Assembly: GCF_017591425.1 (NCBI RefSeq) | Contig: NW_024465369.1 | Span: 30,403,501 to 30,467,500 of the forward strand | DNA: 64,000 nucleotides | DNA from: Ochotona curzoniae | Lineage: Eukaryota; Chordata; Mammalia; Lagomorpha; Ochotonidae | Reading direction: 5' to 3' | Part shown: positions 43,635 through 56,089 of the stretch, one piece after another | Layout: each line of letters opens with the position of its first letter | Position numbering within the stretch: the stretch's first letter is position 1 | Translations under genes and position numbers: made by a program | The notes under the pieces: generated by a model | What the model was told of the DNA's origin: nothing | The model's input: only the letters and a program-made list of their open reading frames with translations | Database searches by the model: none

Positions 43635-45594
43635 GCATTAATTTTAAAAATTGTACTAATAAACTGTAGAAACCTGGGCAATTATTCCTCCTTGATTGTT
43701 TCTTGGGAGACTATTGGAGAAGAAAATGTTTTATGTACTTATTGATATATATTTAGATAGAGATGAAGATATGCTAACAAGTTAAGAGATGCCATGTATA
43801 GTCACCAATTTCTTTTAGACTAAACAGAAAAATTGTATGTCCTTGATACATTGAATCAGCATAGCCATGTATAGAAGCAATACAGCAGAAAGATTATTAT
43901 TATGAATAATTTTGCAATACATGACGTTTGTGCTTTGAAAATAGGTACCAACTTTAAAGGACATTAAAGGATGTGTCATAGCTTAGTCATTGTGTTTTAT
44001 GTTCACTTTTTCTCCACTGGGAATTCCTTTTGGGGCCTGAATCTGAAAATGCAACTTTATTTTTCTCTGAGCTGTAAAGCAGAGCTGGCTCTATCACATG
44101 TTCTAATATTTTATTATAAATGGTCTCATCTTTGATTGTTTGGACCTTCAATAAATAGATGCCTATTGTGGGAAAATTTATTTGTTCTTCCCACCCTCCC
44201 CCTTAACAACAGTATAGAATTTGGTATCTTTTGAAATTGTGTTTGAAATACCTGTACAGTAAGAGCTTTCTCCATGATTATGAAAGCAGCTCTGCTTCTG
44301 TGTGAGAGAGGATTCTGGAAATCTGCAGAGTTTCTGAACATTTTATAGCTAGCAGTCAAGATTTCTGGAAATCTCTATGTAAACGTTTGTCTTTTTCTTT
44401 TCCCACTGCCCACTCTTCCCCCTACCCAACTCCTGCCCTTTTATGCCCTGCATCTCCCCAGCCTCAGTTGTGGGTACCCACCCAGAACATTGCAACCTGA
44501 TGGCACCCCTCGATTTCAACCGAATGCCTTTGCCTACATTCCTACAGCGACATCCCTGGGGCCTTTGACCACATGGTCTCTAAAGCCTCCATTGGTTCTG
44601 GCTGTCAGGAAGGATTGGCTTCTCCAGGAACAATCGGTTTCTCTCCTCGTAGAATGAGCATTGTTAAAAGTCTTTTCCCTTTTAGTAGACAATGTTTGCT
44701 TCTTCCTTTCTGCCTGTCTCCCAACTGCCATTGCACCCATGTCTCCCTACCCCACACCCTTAGTGTTTTGCTGGTTGGGAACTAAACCTGTCTGCCTATT
44801 AGAATTCTCAGGGGGACTTTTGCCTTGGTGATGATTCATTTCACTTTAGGTAGGTCATCATATTTTGGAAAACTCTGGGAGGTTATATTGTGAAACAGGG
44901 TTGAAGCCCTCTACAGCAGATATTCACTAAATATTTCTTGCTAATTGAGCACCAATTGTATGAAATACATTTACCTATAGACAAACACTAATATTTTTGT
45001 GCTGTTGATAGCCACTGAAATGCTGGCCTTGGTAACATTATTTCAGATAGTCTTAGTGAATACTGGAAGCAGCATGAGTCACTGAGATTTCAAAATGCTG
45101 TGCCATGTAGACAGGAATATACTAGGGTTGGGGGCAGGTAGGGAAACATTTGCTTCTTAAAAGGATATTCTCTGAAACATTTTAACTCTTATGTATTTAT
45201 GATGTCCTTTCAATTAAAACTATAAAACATTTAGAAGGACTTCCAAACTTTCTCCCTGTTACATGGCTATAACCTGTTATGTTTTTGAAAGTATGAAAGT
45301 GTTATTTATATTTCTTATTAGTATGTACATTTCTATTTCACAGGGATAACTCAGTGTGACAGAATAGACTTAGGCCTAATTTTTTATAGAATAAAGCTGA
45401 TTGAATTTTAGACTGACAAGGCTACACAGTATCACTACCATAGAGTTGTGCTGAGCTCCAGAAATCCAGCTAGTTTCCAAAGCCAAAATCATGACCAGCC
45501 TCACACAACCTCATACATGTTTATGGTCAGTGGGGGACACTGAGGAAATGGAGATCCTTATTTTTGTCTCATTTATTTGGTTGTTTAGATTAGC
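43635..45594. other. Unassigned intronic sequence
   Basis: Nearly 2 kb without a repeat I can name or an exon. It may contain unique sequence worth a conservation check. Confidence 0.45.
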
Positions 45595-45705
45595 ATTGTG
45601 TTTTTCTCTTCTAACAGAGGCAAATAATACCTACCCCACAGACATGATAGATTTGTCATGAAGATCCTATGTGATAGTGGCTTTGAAGACTAAACAAGCC
45701 CCAAG
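45595..45705 (-). repeat. MIR-like fragment
   Basis: GGCAAATAATACCTACCCCA, then ATTTGTCATGAAGATCCTAT and GGCTTTGAAGACTAAA, resembles reverse MIR 5' sequence. Confidence 0.5.
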
Positions 45706-45850
45706 AAGATGGGAAGGAAGAGGAAAAGCAGAGGATAAAGCTAAGAGAAGACAGGAAAAGAGAGAAAGATGGAGATGGACAGGAGGCAGTATAAGTGTGA
45801 TAAAAAAAAAAAAGAAGAGAAAGAGGAGGAGGGAGGAAAAGATGATAGAG
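45706..45850. repeat. Polypurine tract
   Basis: About 145 bases with few pyrimidines (GGGAAGGAAGAGGAAAAGCA and AAAGAGGAGGAGGGAGGAAA) and an A12 run at 45803. Lys/Arg/Glu-rich frames over it are artefacts. Confidence 0.85.
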
Positions 45851-46734
45851 GCAGAGCTGATCCACACAGCCCCAGCAAGGTGTTAATGCTGGAGTTGTGC
45901 ACTGAAGATGAGGCACTTCCAAATGCTTGGCTTGGGTACTTCTCTGAATCTGAAGTAAAAGAAGTGATGCCGTCTTATAACACTAATAAATGACATTAGG
46001 AAGGATGTTTGCAGTTGATAGCTGTCTTTACCCTCCAGAGTGTCCAGCACTGGAGAGCCTAGGTTTCCTTATTTGTGACAGTACAATGGAAGCACTTAAG
46101 GTAAAATTGAAATAGCCTTTAGAAACCTTGGAGCCCTAAGAAGCTTCAGTGCACATAATTTTCATGAACTGTAAATGTCAGTTTATGATTTGTTAGGAGC
46201 ACTATTTGAAAAGTAGTAAAAGCATAGAGATTTTTCTCATCTTCCCAGCTCCTTCAACAAAAGGCCACAGTTTGGAAAATATGTCCTCTTTTATGTTCCT
46301 GTTCTGGACAGCGACTGGAGAATAGCTAGAAAATTTTTTGTGAGAATACTGCTTGGAGTTGTCCTTGGTCGTGATTGTTGTAAATGTTTTCTACTCTTTA
46401 GTACTGGCAGTAAACACTCAATGGAAGTCTCAAAGCAATAGAAATTTTAATCTCAAATGTTAAGAGCTATGTAATAGGCACAGGTGCCAATGAACTGGGT
46501 GGATGAGCAAGTGTTTGAAGTTTCTGATATACCTTGCTGCTTCAGTTAGGGTAGAATATTGGGTTACTCTGTAGAATTATCTTTCAAAGCAGTTGTCAGA
46601 ACAGCACTTACAATTTCTTCTTTATTATTTTGTTACTTTGCTCTAAGTGTTAACATCTATTGGAAATAGGGAAGTGCCTCCCGCTGCAGTCTGGTAACTT
46701 GATCAAAGAGAAGAGGTAGGCATCTGGCAGTTTT
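45851..46734. other. Unassigned intronic sequence
   Basis: No gene or repeat recognised. Confidence 0.45.
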
Positions 46735-47015
46735 TAAGATATCGTTTGGGTTGTCTACATCCTACATTTGAGTGCTTGAATGTGAGTCCTAGCTCTGTGT
46801 CTACTACCAAGTTCCTATTTGCTACTAATGCACATCCTGCGAGGCACTAGATGATGGTTCAGGATATAGACCTCTGTTCTCTGTCACCTGTGGAGCACCT
46901 GGATTGGATGCCTTGCTTCTGGCTCTGGCCTGGTGCAGCTCCAACTGTTTGAGAACATTTAGGAAGTGAATACGTGATGGAAATTCTGTGTTGCAAGTAA
47001 ATAAAAATGAGTAAA
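46735..47015 (+). mobile_element. CSINE variant copy, old
   Basis: AAGATATCGTTTGGGTTGTC head, TTGAGTGCTTGAATGTGAGT, CTACTAATGCACATCCTGCG, and a GCAAGTAAATAAAAATGAGT tail. Confidence 0.8.
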
Positions 47016-47279
47016 AGTTTTTTTTTTTAAAGAAATTAGTGAGCTAGTTACCAAGTAGTTTTCTAACCGCTTGAACAGATTAAACTCAGTGATACGTGTT
47101 AGTGGGTATGTGGGTAGTTATCATTCCAGCAATGGTAGTAACTGTAATATGCTTTTGATTGCAAATAATCATACCTGATTTGTGCAGGTTAAATGAGAAA
47201 CGAGTATCTTATGTAACAGGAGACCCTTGGGCAGTGTTCCAGTTTTGCTCAGTAACCTGGTAAAGCAACTGAGATCTAG

Positions 47280-47445
47280 CTCTTTGTGCTTTTTGGTTTT
47301 GACCTGCCATTTTTTGTTATTATTATTTTCATGATACAGTTTTGCAGGGATGGGACTGCTCCCTCCCCTTCCTCCTCTTTCTCCCATATTCTCCTCCCAC
47401 TCTTTTTCTCCCGTATTATCACAGTAGTGTAGCGCTTTATGTAGC
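47280..47445 (-). mobile_element. Lagomorph-type L1 3' end fragment, antisense
   Basis: The plus strand reads TTGTTATTATTATTTTCATG, ATACAGTTTTGCAGGGATGG, then a C/T-rich block (CCTCCCCTTCCTCCTCTTTC). Its complement parallels the G-rich block, 'aaaactgt' and 'aataataacaaaaa' tail of the L1 3' end at 33821-34189. Confidence 0.55.
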
Positions 47446-48968
47446 AGGTACAGGTTTAACATTCTGCTAATATTTAGTACTCACTTCCCCAGCCTTTTCA
47501 AGCTCATGGTCTCTCAAATCCATTATGGCAACCACTGCTTCTACACTCTGATAGCAAATGGTGAAGAAGAGGCTGGCTGAAGGGTAAGAGTCCTCATACC
47601 AGGGAGAAGTTTTGTTTCTTAGTTCCTTTTGCAGCTCCTACTAGACTTTTCCATGGGTGCTAGAGAACACCGAGAACAAACTTTTGCAAAATAAGAATCT
47701 AGTTTCCATGGTTTTCTGAAACCAATCAAAATTCCTAATTAGCTGTTTCAAATGAAAGGGATATTCTGTTAGTAAGGAAGAAGGAAAGGTGGAGACCAGT
47801 ACCGTATACCACAGTGCGATCTATAGGCTTTCAGAACAGAGAGTGAGCAAGCCTGGCCACTGTGTCCAATTGCCTGGCAATGGGCAGAAGGCAAGTAACC
47901 TAGTGCTCTTTCTTGGTACTGATCTGTAGAATAAGAACTGTCAGAGAAGTGTGTACACAGCACTGTTATTGAAAGATCTGGAAGGTGGTATGGCGTTTCA
48001 ATAAAACATTGGGGAAGACAGTAATTGAGGTGGGTACTGATGTTTTTAGTGCAGGCAGATGGGCAGGCAGTGGTATTCAGTCTGCAATAAACAGAAGCCT
48101 TGAGTTTGCATAGCAGGTGTTCTAGCAGAGTACTCACGGGGAATATTCAAAGTGTTTGAAATCCAACGGGCTATTGAAGTTGCTAGATGACTTCGTTAGA
48201 CAGTAGCAAATGACTCAAAGTTATTGAGTGTGTCCTCTGCCCATGCAAAGCTGCATGTTTTTACTAAGAGTCCCACCTTCTTCAGCGGATGTGCTGGTTA
48301 TTTCCCCCTCTGTGTTCCGCTCATTCCAGGGCCACCCCGACTGCATTCAAAGATGAAGTTTGAGTTCATATGTGTTCCCAAGATTGGTTGTGTAGAATAT
48401 GTAGATGGAGGATTTTTCAGTGAACAAGTCATCAAGGACCTTAGGTCACAACTGCAACTTTCTTAATGTGAAGTGATAATATCACGCAGTTTAATGAACT
48501 GTGTTGGGCTTAAATGCTGATGATTTATATCAGCTTCATTCTCAGTGATGTTTAATAAACCATACCAAGTTATTTTTGGCACAATTGAGATAGTTTTTTT
48601 TTTAATATGCAGAGATTAACGAGAAGAAGTAATTGTGAAAGAAATGAACCTAAGTCTTAGTGCTTTAGAGTTTCTACTGCTGCTCCCTTCAGTGGTCCAA
48701 TAGGAGCAAAAATAGCAACTTTGGAAGAGGTAGAGTTTAGAAACTCAAACACTATTTCAAAAAAAGGCATTGTATAATGTGAAAGTGCATGTTAAAAACA
48801 ATGATAATGTCATCATTGGTGTAGCACTCAGGCTTAGGGGGATGATGCTGAATGGTTGGCTAAACAGCATTTTAATGTAGCTCCTGATTGTTGAATTTGA
48901 TGCCCAAAATAGAAAAGATACTTTTGCTTTTCTTTGACCCAATATGAGATTTTTGTATACTTGTGTAT
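47446..48968. other. Unassigned intronic sequence
   Basis: No exon or repeat recognised. A minus-strand frame of 122 codons (47769-48137) is unlike any protein I know. Confidence 0.45.
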
Positions 48969-49021
48969 GATATATATATATATGTATGTGTGTGTATGTA
49001 TGTATGTGTGTGTATGTATAT
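48969..49021. repeat. (TA)n(TATG/TG)n microsatellite
   Basis: ATATATATATATATG followed by mixed TATG and TGTG units to TATGTATATG. Confidence 0.93.
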
Positions 49022-49324
49022 GAGATAAATGTGTATATCTGTTTTTCTAATGATTTATTTTGGCTCAGTTAAATGGCATTATCACACCAAATAAAGTTAA
49101 TAATAGAATATTAATATTTTACTATGTAATTTGTATGTATACTATATATGTGAACTCTACATGGGTTTGTCTCCGTTTATATAGGTCTTTCATGGCTTGA
49201 AAATAAGTTTATAGCTGTTTGGTAATGATATAGAATTGTTTTATGAGAGAAAGTTTGAGTTTGGGTGCTCAGTTGGTAGAGTTAGACAGGCATATGCGCT
49301 CATTTATAGGGAAGGATTTTCTTA
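49022..49324. other. Unassigned AT-rich sequence
   Basis: No gene or repeat recognised. Confidence 0.45.
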
Positions 49325-49588
49325 GAGCACTGCCCACAGTCAGGCTGCTTTGTAGAATTCCTGAACCCTGAAGACTGGTCTGTTCAAGTCCAGACCAGCG
49401 CAGAATTCTCAGGCTACAGCACGTACCAAGATCCCCTGCAGGGCTGCAAGAAAACCCAGGTCCCAGCCACAGAGTTGTTGAGTTAGTGGGGCCAAGGCCA
49501 GGCTGGAGAATTTGCATTTCTAACAGCTTCTCAGGTGCTGCTGTGGCTATTGCTGCTCTGGAGGCCATGCTTAGAGAGGCACTGGGTT
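49325..49588. mobile_element. MER5-like hAT (Charlie) DNA transposon remnant
   Basis: GAGAATTTGCATTTCTAACA, then GCTTCTCAGGTGCTGCTGTG and GAGAGGCACTGGG, is characteristic of MER5-type elements. The left end, GAGCACTGCCCACAGTCAGG, may be the opposite terminus. The right half is the more certain part. Confidence 0.65.
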
Positions 49589-50674
49589 AAATAAAAATGC
49601 ACCTGAAAATTCTGTGTGTGGGAGTTCACGGGGGTTTTTGTTGAAATCCAGACTCTGGTTCAGTTCACCTGGAGATGGGCGTGAGCTCCTGCATTGCCAT
49701 GGCTTGGTGTTCTATGAACTACCTTTGAATAATGTGAGCTAATGAATTTCAGGGATGATGAGGCTCATGAGAATTGTAACACCCAGTATGCTATTGGTCC
49801 TGGGGGTATTTGAAAACCTGGACCCCTCAGAACGCCATGAAATACTTTAGTTTTACTAAGTGCTAAGTACCTCAAGAGAACAGAGTTGACTTTTGCTTTT
49901 CAAAAAAAAAAAGTCTTTTTTTGTTTATGGTTGAACACCCTTTTCATTTACTTATCACATCATAATTACTAACATTTTATGACCCTTCTCTGCAGGTCTT
50001 TAAATAAGAACTCATTGAAGTCACTCTGTAAGATTTTGCCCCTCAGGAAAAAATCTCATTGATTGAATTCACTATTGAGCTTTAAATGGAAATGACCTTC
50101 ACATTCTTTTATTTAATTGAGCTCTGTTGTTTACTGCAGATAGGCTGTTTCTCATAAATGCTCGTATCAAAGAATGTTCAGGGTTTAATGTCTTAGTGTC
50201 CCTTCAAGTGCTTTCTGGGGTTGTGATCGTGGAAGGATTACAATAAATCAAGAGAACACTAATCTCCTAAAGAGTGCCATGGATCTGTATCCACTGCCTG
50301 GATTATGCACGGCTCAGTAAGAGTGAACTGTCCTGCAGGAAGAAAGACATGCTTCCTTATGAAAAGGAAATGGTATACTTATTCTGTTTTCTCCCACTCT
50401 TGTCAATAAGGCATGTTTTGATTTTGCTGGCTTCAACGTTTGCTCATTGAGACCTTTTATTTGAGTCTTGATCCTAATCTTGGGAGTCTTCATTGCCTTT
50501 GACGTTTAAGTTTACAGGCACTGAAGAGCATTCTTAGACAATTGTAAGTAGTTTTTAAGCCAACTTACAACAAGGTAAAAATCTCAGTGCATAGAAGTTC
50601 ATCGTTAGCTCTTTATCCCTTAGTATGGCACTTTCACACAAACCAGCCTTTGCCTGCTTCTGTTCTCAGAATCT
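49589..50674. other. Unassigned intronic sequence
   Basis: No gene or repeat recognised. Confidence 0.45.
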
Positions 50675-50822
50675 CACACCAGTATCTCATTTAATTCTTT
50701 CAAAAGCTGTATAGTTTAGGTGACATGGTTATGTCCAAGGAAAACTGAAGGAGGTGAAGCAACTAATATCTTCCAGCTAGTAAGTGGTCAGATCAAAATT
50801 TGAATTTAGGATGGCGTCTCCA
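50675..50822 (+). repeat. MIR-like ancient SINE
   Basis: GTATCTCATTTAATTCTTTC, GGAAAACTGAAGGAGGTGAA, CTTCCAGCTAGTAAGTGGTC and AAAATTTGAATTTAGG follow MIR order. Confidence 0.75.
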
Positions 50823-51177
50823 GATGTTTGGCTTCTTTTGATGTAGTCGGAGATCTGGATAAGAATAACTGATTCTATGGACTGTGCATCCTGTGTCAAG
50901 CTCAACAACAACAGCTTTGGAAGATGAGACAGTAAGAATGTGTGCCATGGCTCTCTTTAGGTTCTTATCCAGCTTCCAATAATCAACTCTGTGTCCTCTG
51001 CTACAAATCATGTGTGGAGACATGCACCCATGTCTCAAGAGCATCCCGGGGGTCCAGTTGTGGGATTCCTTCCCACCCTTCACTCTGAACTCAATAGAGT
51101 GAAGGCCCTGAGGGGTTATGAAGATCCAAAAGTCACTGAGGATTTGCTTTGTCTTGACTTCGTGTTCAGGTCATTAC

Positions 51178-51393
51178 TTTTTTTTTTTTTTTTGAAACAC
51201 AGTAAGAAAGGTCCTTCATCCACTGATCCACTCCCCAAGTGGCTGTAAGGCCAGAGCTGAGTTGATTCAAAGTCAGGCCTGCCAGATCTCCCATGCGGGT
51301 GCAGGATCCCAAGGCTGTTCCCCAGAGTTCCCTTGTCAGCATACTCACCAGGAAGGGAAAAGCCTCTGGAGCCCAGGCATGCCCTGGCCCAGC
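51178..51393 (-). mobile_element. CSINE copy, truncated at the 5' end
   Basis: A T15 run, then CCTTCATCCACTGATCCACT, AGATCTCCCATGCGGGTGCA and GGATCCCAAGGC. The body loses similarity after 51320, so the right boundary is approximate. Confidence 0.8.
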
Positions 51394-52173
51394 TTACCCC
51401 ATGTTCATGATGGCTGGAGCCAGGGCCCCAAGTATGAAGTCCAACCCAGCCCGGAACCTCCCAGCAGCCAACAGGCTGCTGAAAGTTCTCTTACCTAGAA
51501 CCACAGATCGTACCTTCTTGGTGTCATCCACTACACCGTGAGTCAACTTTCTTAAATATTCTGCATTTCTTCTATGAAGGAAGCTGCCTTCTGTCTCATT
51601 TTGGTTCAGTTATCCCCGATTGTGAAACAGGGGCATGGTGGTGGTACTAGGCTGTCAGATTCTTCTGCAGATGGGGAGGGAATGTTAGTGGACTGACAGA
51701 TCATGAGTTTTAATGCAGATGCCTATGAAATGCTCAGGAATTGCCAACTCTGGTTTTTGAAATTTTGTACAGTTTTTGTTACTAGCAATTCGGCATAAGA
51801 ACGAAGGGCACTGTCTTCACTAAGCTCTATACCCAAGAAGAGTCTTTAGTGGCAGAGCAGGAGTGAAACTGTGCATGTCCATTGATGAGACTACTTTGTG
51901 ATGTGTAATCCTCATGGTGTTGAGATCTAGGCCGAAAGAAGTGTGCAGATGTGGGAGCAAATGTCAGCTAACTGTCATATGTTGGGAGAGCTGAGGCCTT
52001 GGGGAAGAATGACAAAGGTCTACGCTGGCATGCACCTCATCCCCTTAGTCTGTACTTAAAATCGTGAAGACATAGACTCTTCTTAATCTGTAAAAACAGT
52101 AGTGATAATGTCTTCCTGCTTGGCCATTGGAGGCATTTTGACACTTGACTGAGTTAAAACATGAAAATTTTCA
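51394..52173. other. Unassigned intronic sequence
   Basis: TTCAGTTATCCCCGATTGTG near 51606 may be a reverse MIR scrap. I recognise nothing else. Confidence 0.4.
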
Positions 52174-52436
52174 TGGGGCTGGAGTTGTGGCATAGTGGGT
52201 CAAGCTATTACCCTCTGATGCTGACATTCGGTACAAATCCTGGCTGTTCCACTTCTGACCCAACTCTCTGCTAAAGCACCTGGGAAAGTGGCAGAAGATT
52301 GCCATGTTCCCACAGGGGAGACCTGGGCCAAGCTCCTTGTTTCAGCCATCTGGGGGAGTGGACTAGTAGATGGGATGTCTCTCTCTGGCTCTTCTTCTCC
52401 CTTTCAGATAAATCAGCCACTCTTAAAGAAAGCAAG
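52174..52436 (+). mobile_element. CSINE copy, old, internally deleted
   Basis: GGGGCTGGAGTTGTGGCATA head, GCTGTTCCACTTCTGACCCA, and a tail near TTTCAGATAAATCAGCCACT. Part of the second half of the body is missing between CAAGCTCCTTG and TTTCAGCCATC. Confidence 0.88.
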
Positions 52437-53137
52437 CCTTGGTGGGTTATAAGGCACCTGGCAAAAAGTATAAGAGAATTAAAGGATTACTGTGTTATGG
52501 AAAGGCTGGAATTCCAGACCTCAAGCTTTTCTTCAGGACCAATTGTGAAATTTCACTACAAAGGCTGCAGTGACAAGACTCTGAGATCATTTCCCACAGG
52601 GTTCGCAGGCCTGTCCCTTGAAATTCTGCTGCAGCTGCTCATCTGGAGAGGAGTGGGAAGGAATGCCTGAGCCCTGACATGGAGTGATGACAAGCACAGG
52701 AAGGCATCTGTGTGAGTGCCGAGGGGATGGCTAAAGGAGCATGGAGGCACCCTGACAAGCTCTTGATTTGTGTGACATGTCAGACTCCAGGACTCTTTGC
52801 TGGAAGCAGTAGCTAGAGATGGGGTTGCCAAAATTGCAGTCAATGAGTACAGAGGCGTAGCTGACAGTGACAAATTCTGTGACAGAGTAATTTTATCTCT
52901 CAAGGAGTGGTCCAGATAGTATCATCCTCAAAGTGTGCAGATGGGCAGATCAAAATTACAGCCTAATTAATGCATATGCACTACTCCCAGAAAAGTCCTT
53001 GATAGTTATTGTAATTTTATAAGCATCTCAATCCTATAAGAACATCAGCTAACTTGTAGTGTTAATGTCTTATAGGCAAAAGTATGTCTTATATAAATAC
53101 ACATTATGCAGTACATATTCTTTAATATATATGTACT
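52437..53137. other. Unassigned intronic sequence
   Basis: No gene or repeat recognised. The 123-codon frame here begins inside the preceding SINE. Confidence 0.45.
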
Positions 53138-53448
53138 GGGCCCAGTGCAGTAGCCTAATGGCTAAACTCCTCTCCTTGAACGTGCCAGGATCCCATGTGG
53201 GTGCCGGTTCTAATCCCAGTGGCCCTGCTTCCTATCCAGCTCCCTGCTCGAGACCTGGGAAAGCAGTTGAGGATGGCCCCAAATCTTGGGACTCTGCAGT
53301 TGCGTGGGAGACCTGAGAGACTCCTGACTCCTGGCTTCGGATCGGCTCAGTTAGGGCTGATGTGATTCAATGGACGGAAGATCTTTCTCTCTGCCTCTCC
53401 TCCTCTCTGTATATTTGACTTTGCAATAAAAATAAATATATCTTTAAA
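53138..53448 (+). mobile_element. CSINE copy, young
   Basis: GGGCCCAGTGCAGTAGCCTA head, GGTTCTAATCC box B, TCAATGGACGGAAGATCTTT, and a TTGACTTTGCAATAAAAATA tail. ATATATATGTA-like words on both sides may be the target-site duplication. Confidence 0.94.
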
Positions 53449-54665
53449 AATGTATATGTAAGATGTATGACAGAGTGTTATATAATATACATTGATAGTA
53501 AAGAGATGACTGTGGTAAAGCAAATGAATACATTTATTATGTTTGTTACATCATGAGTTATACATTTCTTTACTCTTATCGCAAGAATAACTCAAGCATC
53601 AGCATGCATCCCGTATACGGTGCAATATCATTACCTACAGTCTTCATGTTGTATATGAAATCTCTAGTTTTATTCATACATATTTGTTGATTATTCTTCT
53701 GATAAATATCAGTGACTTTAATATCTGATTTTATGCAATGCACAGGGGCCCAATCTTGTTGTTAAGATAGTGTCATTATTGACAATTTATGAACTTCATC
53801 CTCTAAAAATTTTATTCTGTATTTATTGAATAGTTGAGATGGATTTATGGTAAAATATCTAAAGGCTGGCTACATTTATTTTTCTAGATTCCTGAAAATC
53901 TGTAGGGAGAAGCAGTTTTGATCTTGAAGTTAACATTGGCTTTCCATGGTTTCCGCTAAAGATGTATGACATGTGATAGATTTTCAGTCTCTAATTTGCC
54001 TCTCAAGGGAAGTTGTTATCAATATACTGACTGATTTCTTTAGCAGTGGTATTGAAGATTTTGTGATAGTTTTCGGAAAGCTTCCTGAGAACATTCAAAA
54101 ACAATCATTACCACAGAAAAGACTTTGCAAATGACTGTTAAAGTAATCTTTGTCCGAGAGTGTTTTCTATTTCCTTAAAGTTTACAAGAAAATTTAAAAA
54201 TATGGAAAAAATGAAAACATAAAGTCAGAAAAGAAAAAAATTGGGTGGCAGGAGGTTCTAGGGTTGTTCATTCCTGGAGAGAGAAGTGACTTGGTGTTTG
54301 CAAACCTTGCAGGTAGTCAAGAATTGTAGTGTCTCAGCACGGCAAGAAAAGAGGAAGTGGCATTACATTTCAGAACAAAGAGTGATATAGAAAACTATTT
54401 TGAGTCTAGAAAAACCAAAATTGGGAATTTTTTTTTTAATCTCAAAATAATTGTAGAGTCACAGAAAATTGCAATGAAATGCATAAACTGGTTACCTGAT
54501 CATTCAAGGGAAATTTTTGAGGAATCTAAAGAAAAATCAGGCTTGGAGAAAAGAGACCAGAGCAAGTACACAATGTGCTATTAAATTTTGTGGCCGTTTG
54601 ACAAATTTATGTCCTCATGGGCTTTTCCCATGATGGGTTTCCCATGACAGGGTGTCAACTGGGGG

Positions 54666-54667
<2 letters not shown>
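53449..54667. other. Unassigned AT-rich intronic sequence
   Basis: No gene or repeat recognised. A 75-codon plus-strand frame at 54357 has no known motif. Confidence 0.45.

Positions 54668-54716
<49 letters not shown>
54668..54716. repeat. (AC)24 microsatellite
   Basis: Forty-nine bases of pure alternating AC without interruption, the longest perfect simple repeat in the window. Confidence 0.98.
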
Positions 54717-54720
<4 letters not shown>

Positions 54721-55856
54721 GCATATATCTATGTCTCTTGTAACCAAGATTTTTGTGAGAAGAATGTTTATTGAATATTTTGCCAATATTGAGCTATGTG
54801 ATGTAGGGTTTTCATTCATTGTGTCAATGCACACAATTGTCAAAATGTATTTGTTGTTCCTATTCTATAAAGGCAGTTACCGGAGCATAGAGATATTCAA
54901 CGGTTTTCCAGTGCTTCAAGCTCAGGGTAGTGCATCTGAGACTCGAGATGTGTCTAAAGGGATTGTCTTTTCACTGTGTCTGCCTGCACACCATGCTGTC
55001 TGCCACTCCCCCCGCCCTTTGGATCTGTGGTCCTCTCTGAGTACTCGGAAGAGGACTGGGGTTTAGGAAGAGTTCCCAGCATGAGATATTTCATTGTATA
55101 GATGAAGAAATAGAAGAGTTCTCTGGTTTCTTTGCGCAGAGGCAGAAGCAATTTTTTTTCCCTGATGGCATTTCACATGCTCCTGGTGTATTCTTGGAAT
55201 AATTTCACTGAGTTGAATAGTTTCGTAGCTTGTGCCACTCCATTGACTTGAATGCCATCTTTTATTCTACCTGGTAAGGCAGTGAGCTGACATTTACTTT
55301 TATTCCAGTTAATGTTCTATGTGGACTGAGCTGGACCACAGCTGTGTCTGAGCCTCAACATTGGACTTCTGTGTCATTGAGATTTTGCTTGGAATAATAG
55401 CTGTCATGTTCATCTCTATTTTTTGAAAAATATTCATTTTATTTTGGGTGATAATGAAATGTTACAGCAACCACATACTGCCATTACCTGGCAATAAACA
55501 TGATTAACCTTTTAGTATATTTTTCATTTCTTTTGTATGTCACAAGTAGTTTATTACCTCTGAGCAATTTTGCGTGTAAATAAGTATACTTTGAGCACAT
55601 TTAAATGTCATTTACTTTTAACATAAAGAGTAGAAACTTAAAAACAGTTGTATGTAGGCTGCTTCTTGCAATGGGCTTTATCTATTTTACCTTTTATTAA
55701 TTGACTGTGATTTCAAAGGGCTTGAAGTTACTTTTGTATTTTCAAATATATATTTTTTTTCTTATGCTCTGTTCATTTCTGAAGATTTAAGTTTCTGTCT
55801 GGTTTTGCCATCTTTCAAGCTAGAGAACTTCCTTTAGCATCATTTTTAAAATGATT
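54717..55856. other. Unassigned intronic sequence
   Basis: No gene or repeat recognised. Confidence 0.45.
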
Positions 55857-56075
55857 CAGTTGGGAGGAACATAGAGAAGAGAGAGGGAAATGTACCTACC
55901 AGTTTACAGCCAGCTGAGACCCTACTGGAGCTGTACCTTAAGCCTGGAGTGCAGCCCAACGTTCCTTGTGGTTGGCAAGAACTCCATCACTTGAACTAAC
56001 ACCCCTGCTTCCTTGGGTCTGCATTAGCAAGCAGTTGGAATCAGAGCTAGTGCCTAGAGGCTAAGTACCTGTCCC
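55857..56075 (-). mobile_element. CSINE variant copy, old
   Basis: GAGGAACATAGAGAAGAGAG, ACCAGTTTACAGCCAGCTGA, TCTGCATTAGCAAGCAGTTG and AATCAGAGCTAGTGCC. Confidence 0.75.
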
Positions 56076-56089
56076 TTTCTTTATTATGT

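Noticed and set aside
43269..43745. 158-codon plus-strand frame rich in Pro, His, Gly and Thr
   Set aside because: It lies on the 85-base minisatellite. Unit lengths vary (70-88) and are not multiples of three, and the composition is that of the repeat, so there is no evidence of coding.
45671..45993. Lys/Arg/Glu-rich frames
   Set aside because: They arise from the polypurine tract and disappear outside it.
47769..48137. 122-codon minus-strand frame
   Set aside because: Long for the region, but there is no recognisable domain, no repeat origin seen and no splice or promoter context. Treated as chance.
54617..55066. 149-codon frame with a Thr-His repeat
   Set aside because: The frame reads through the (AC)24 microsatellite, which produces the Thr-His run; the remainder has no motif.
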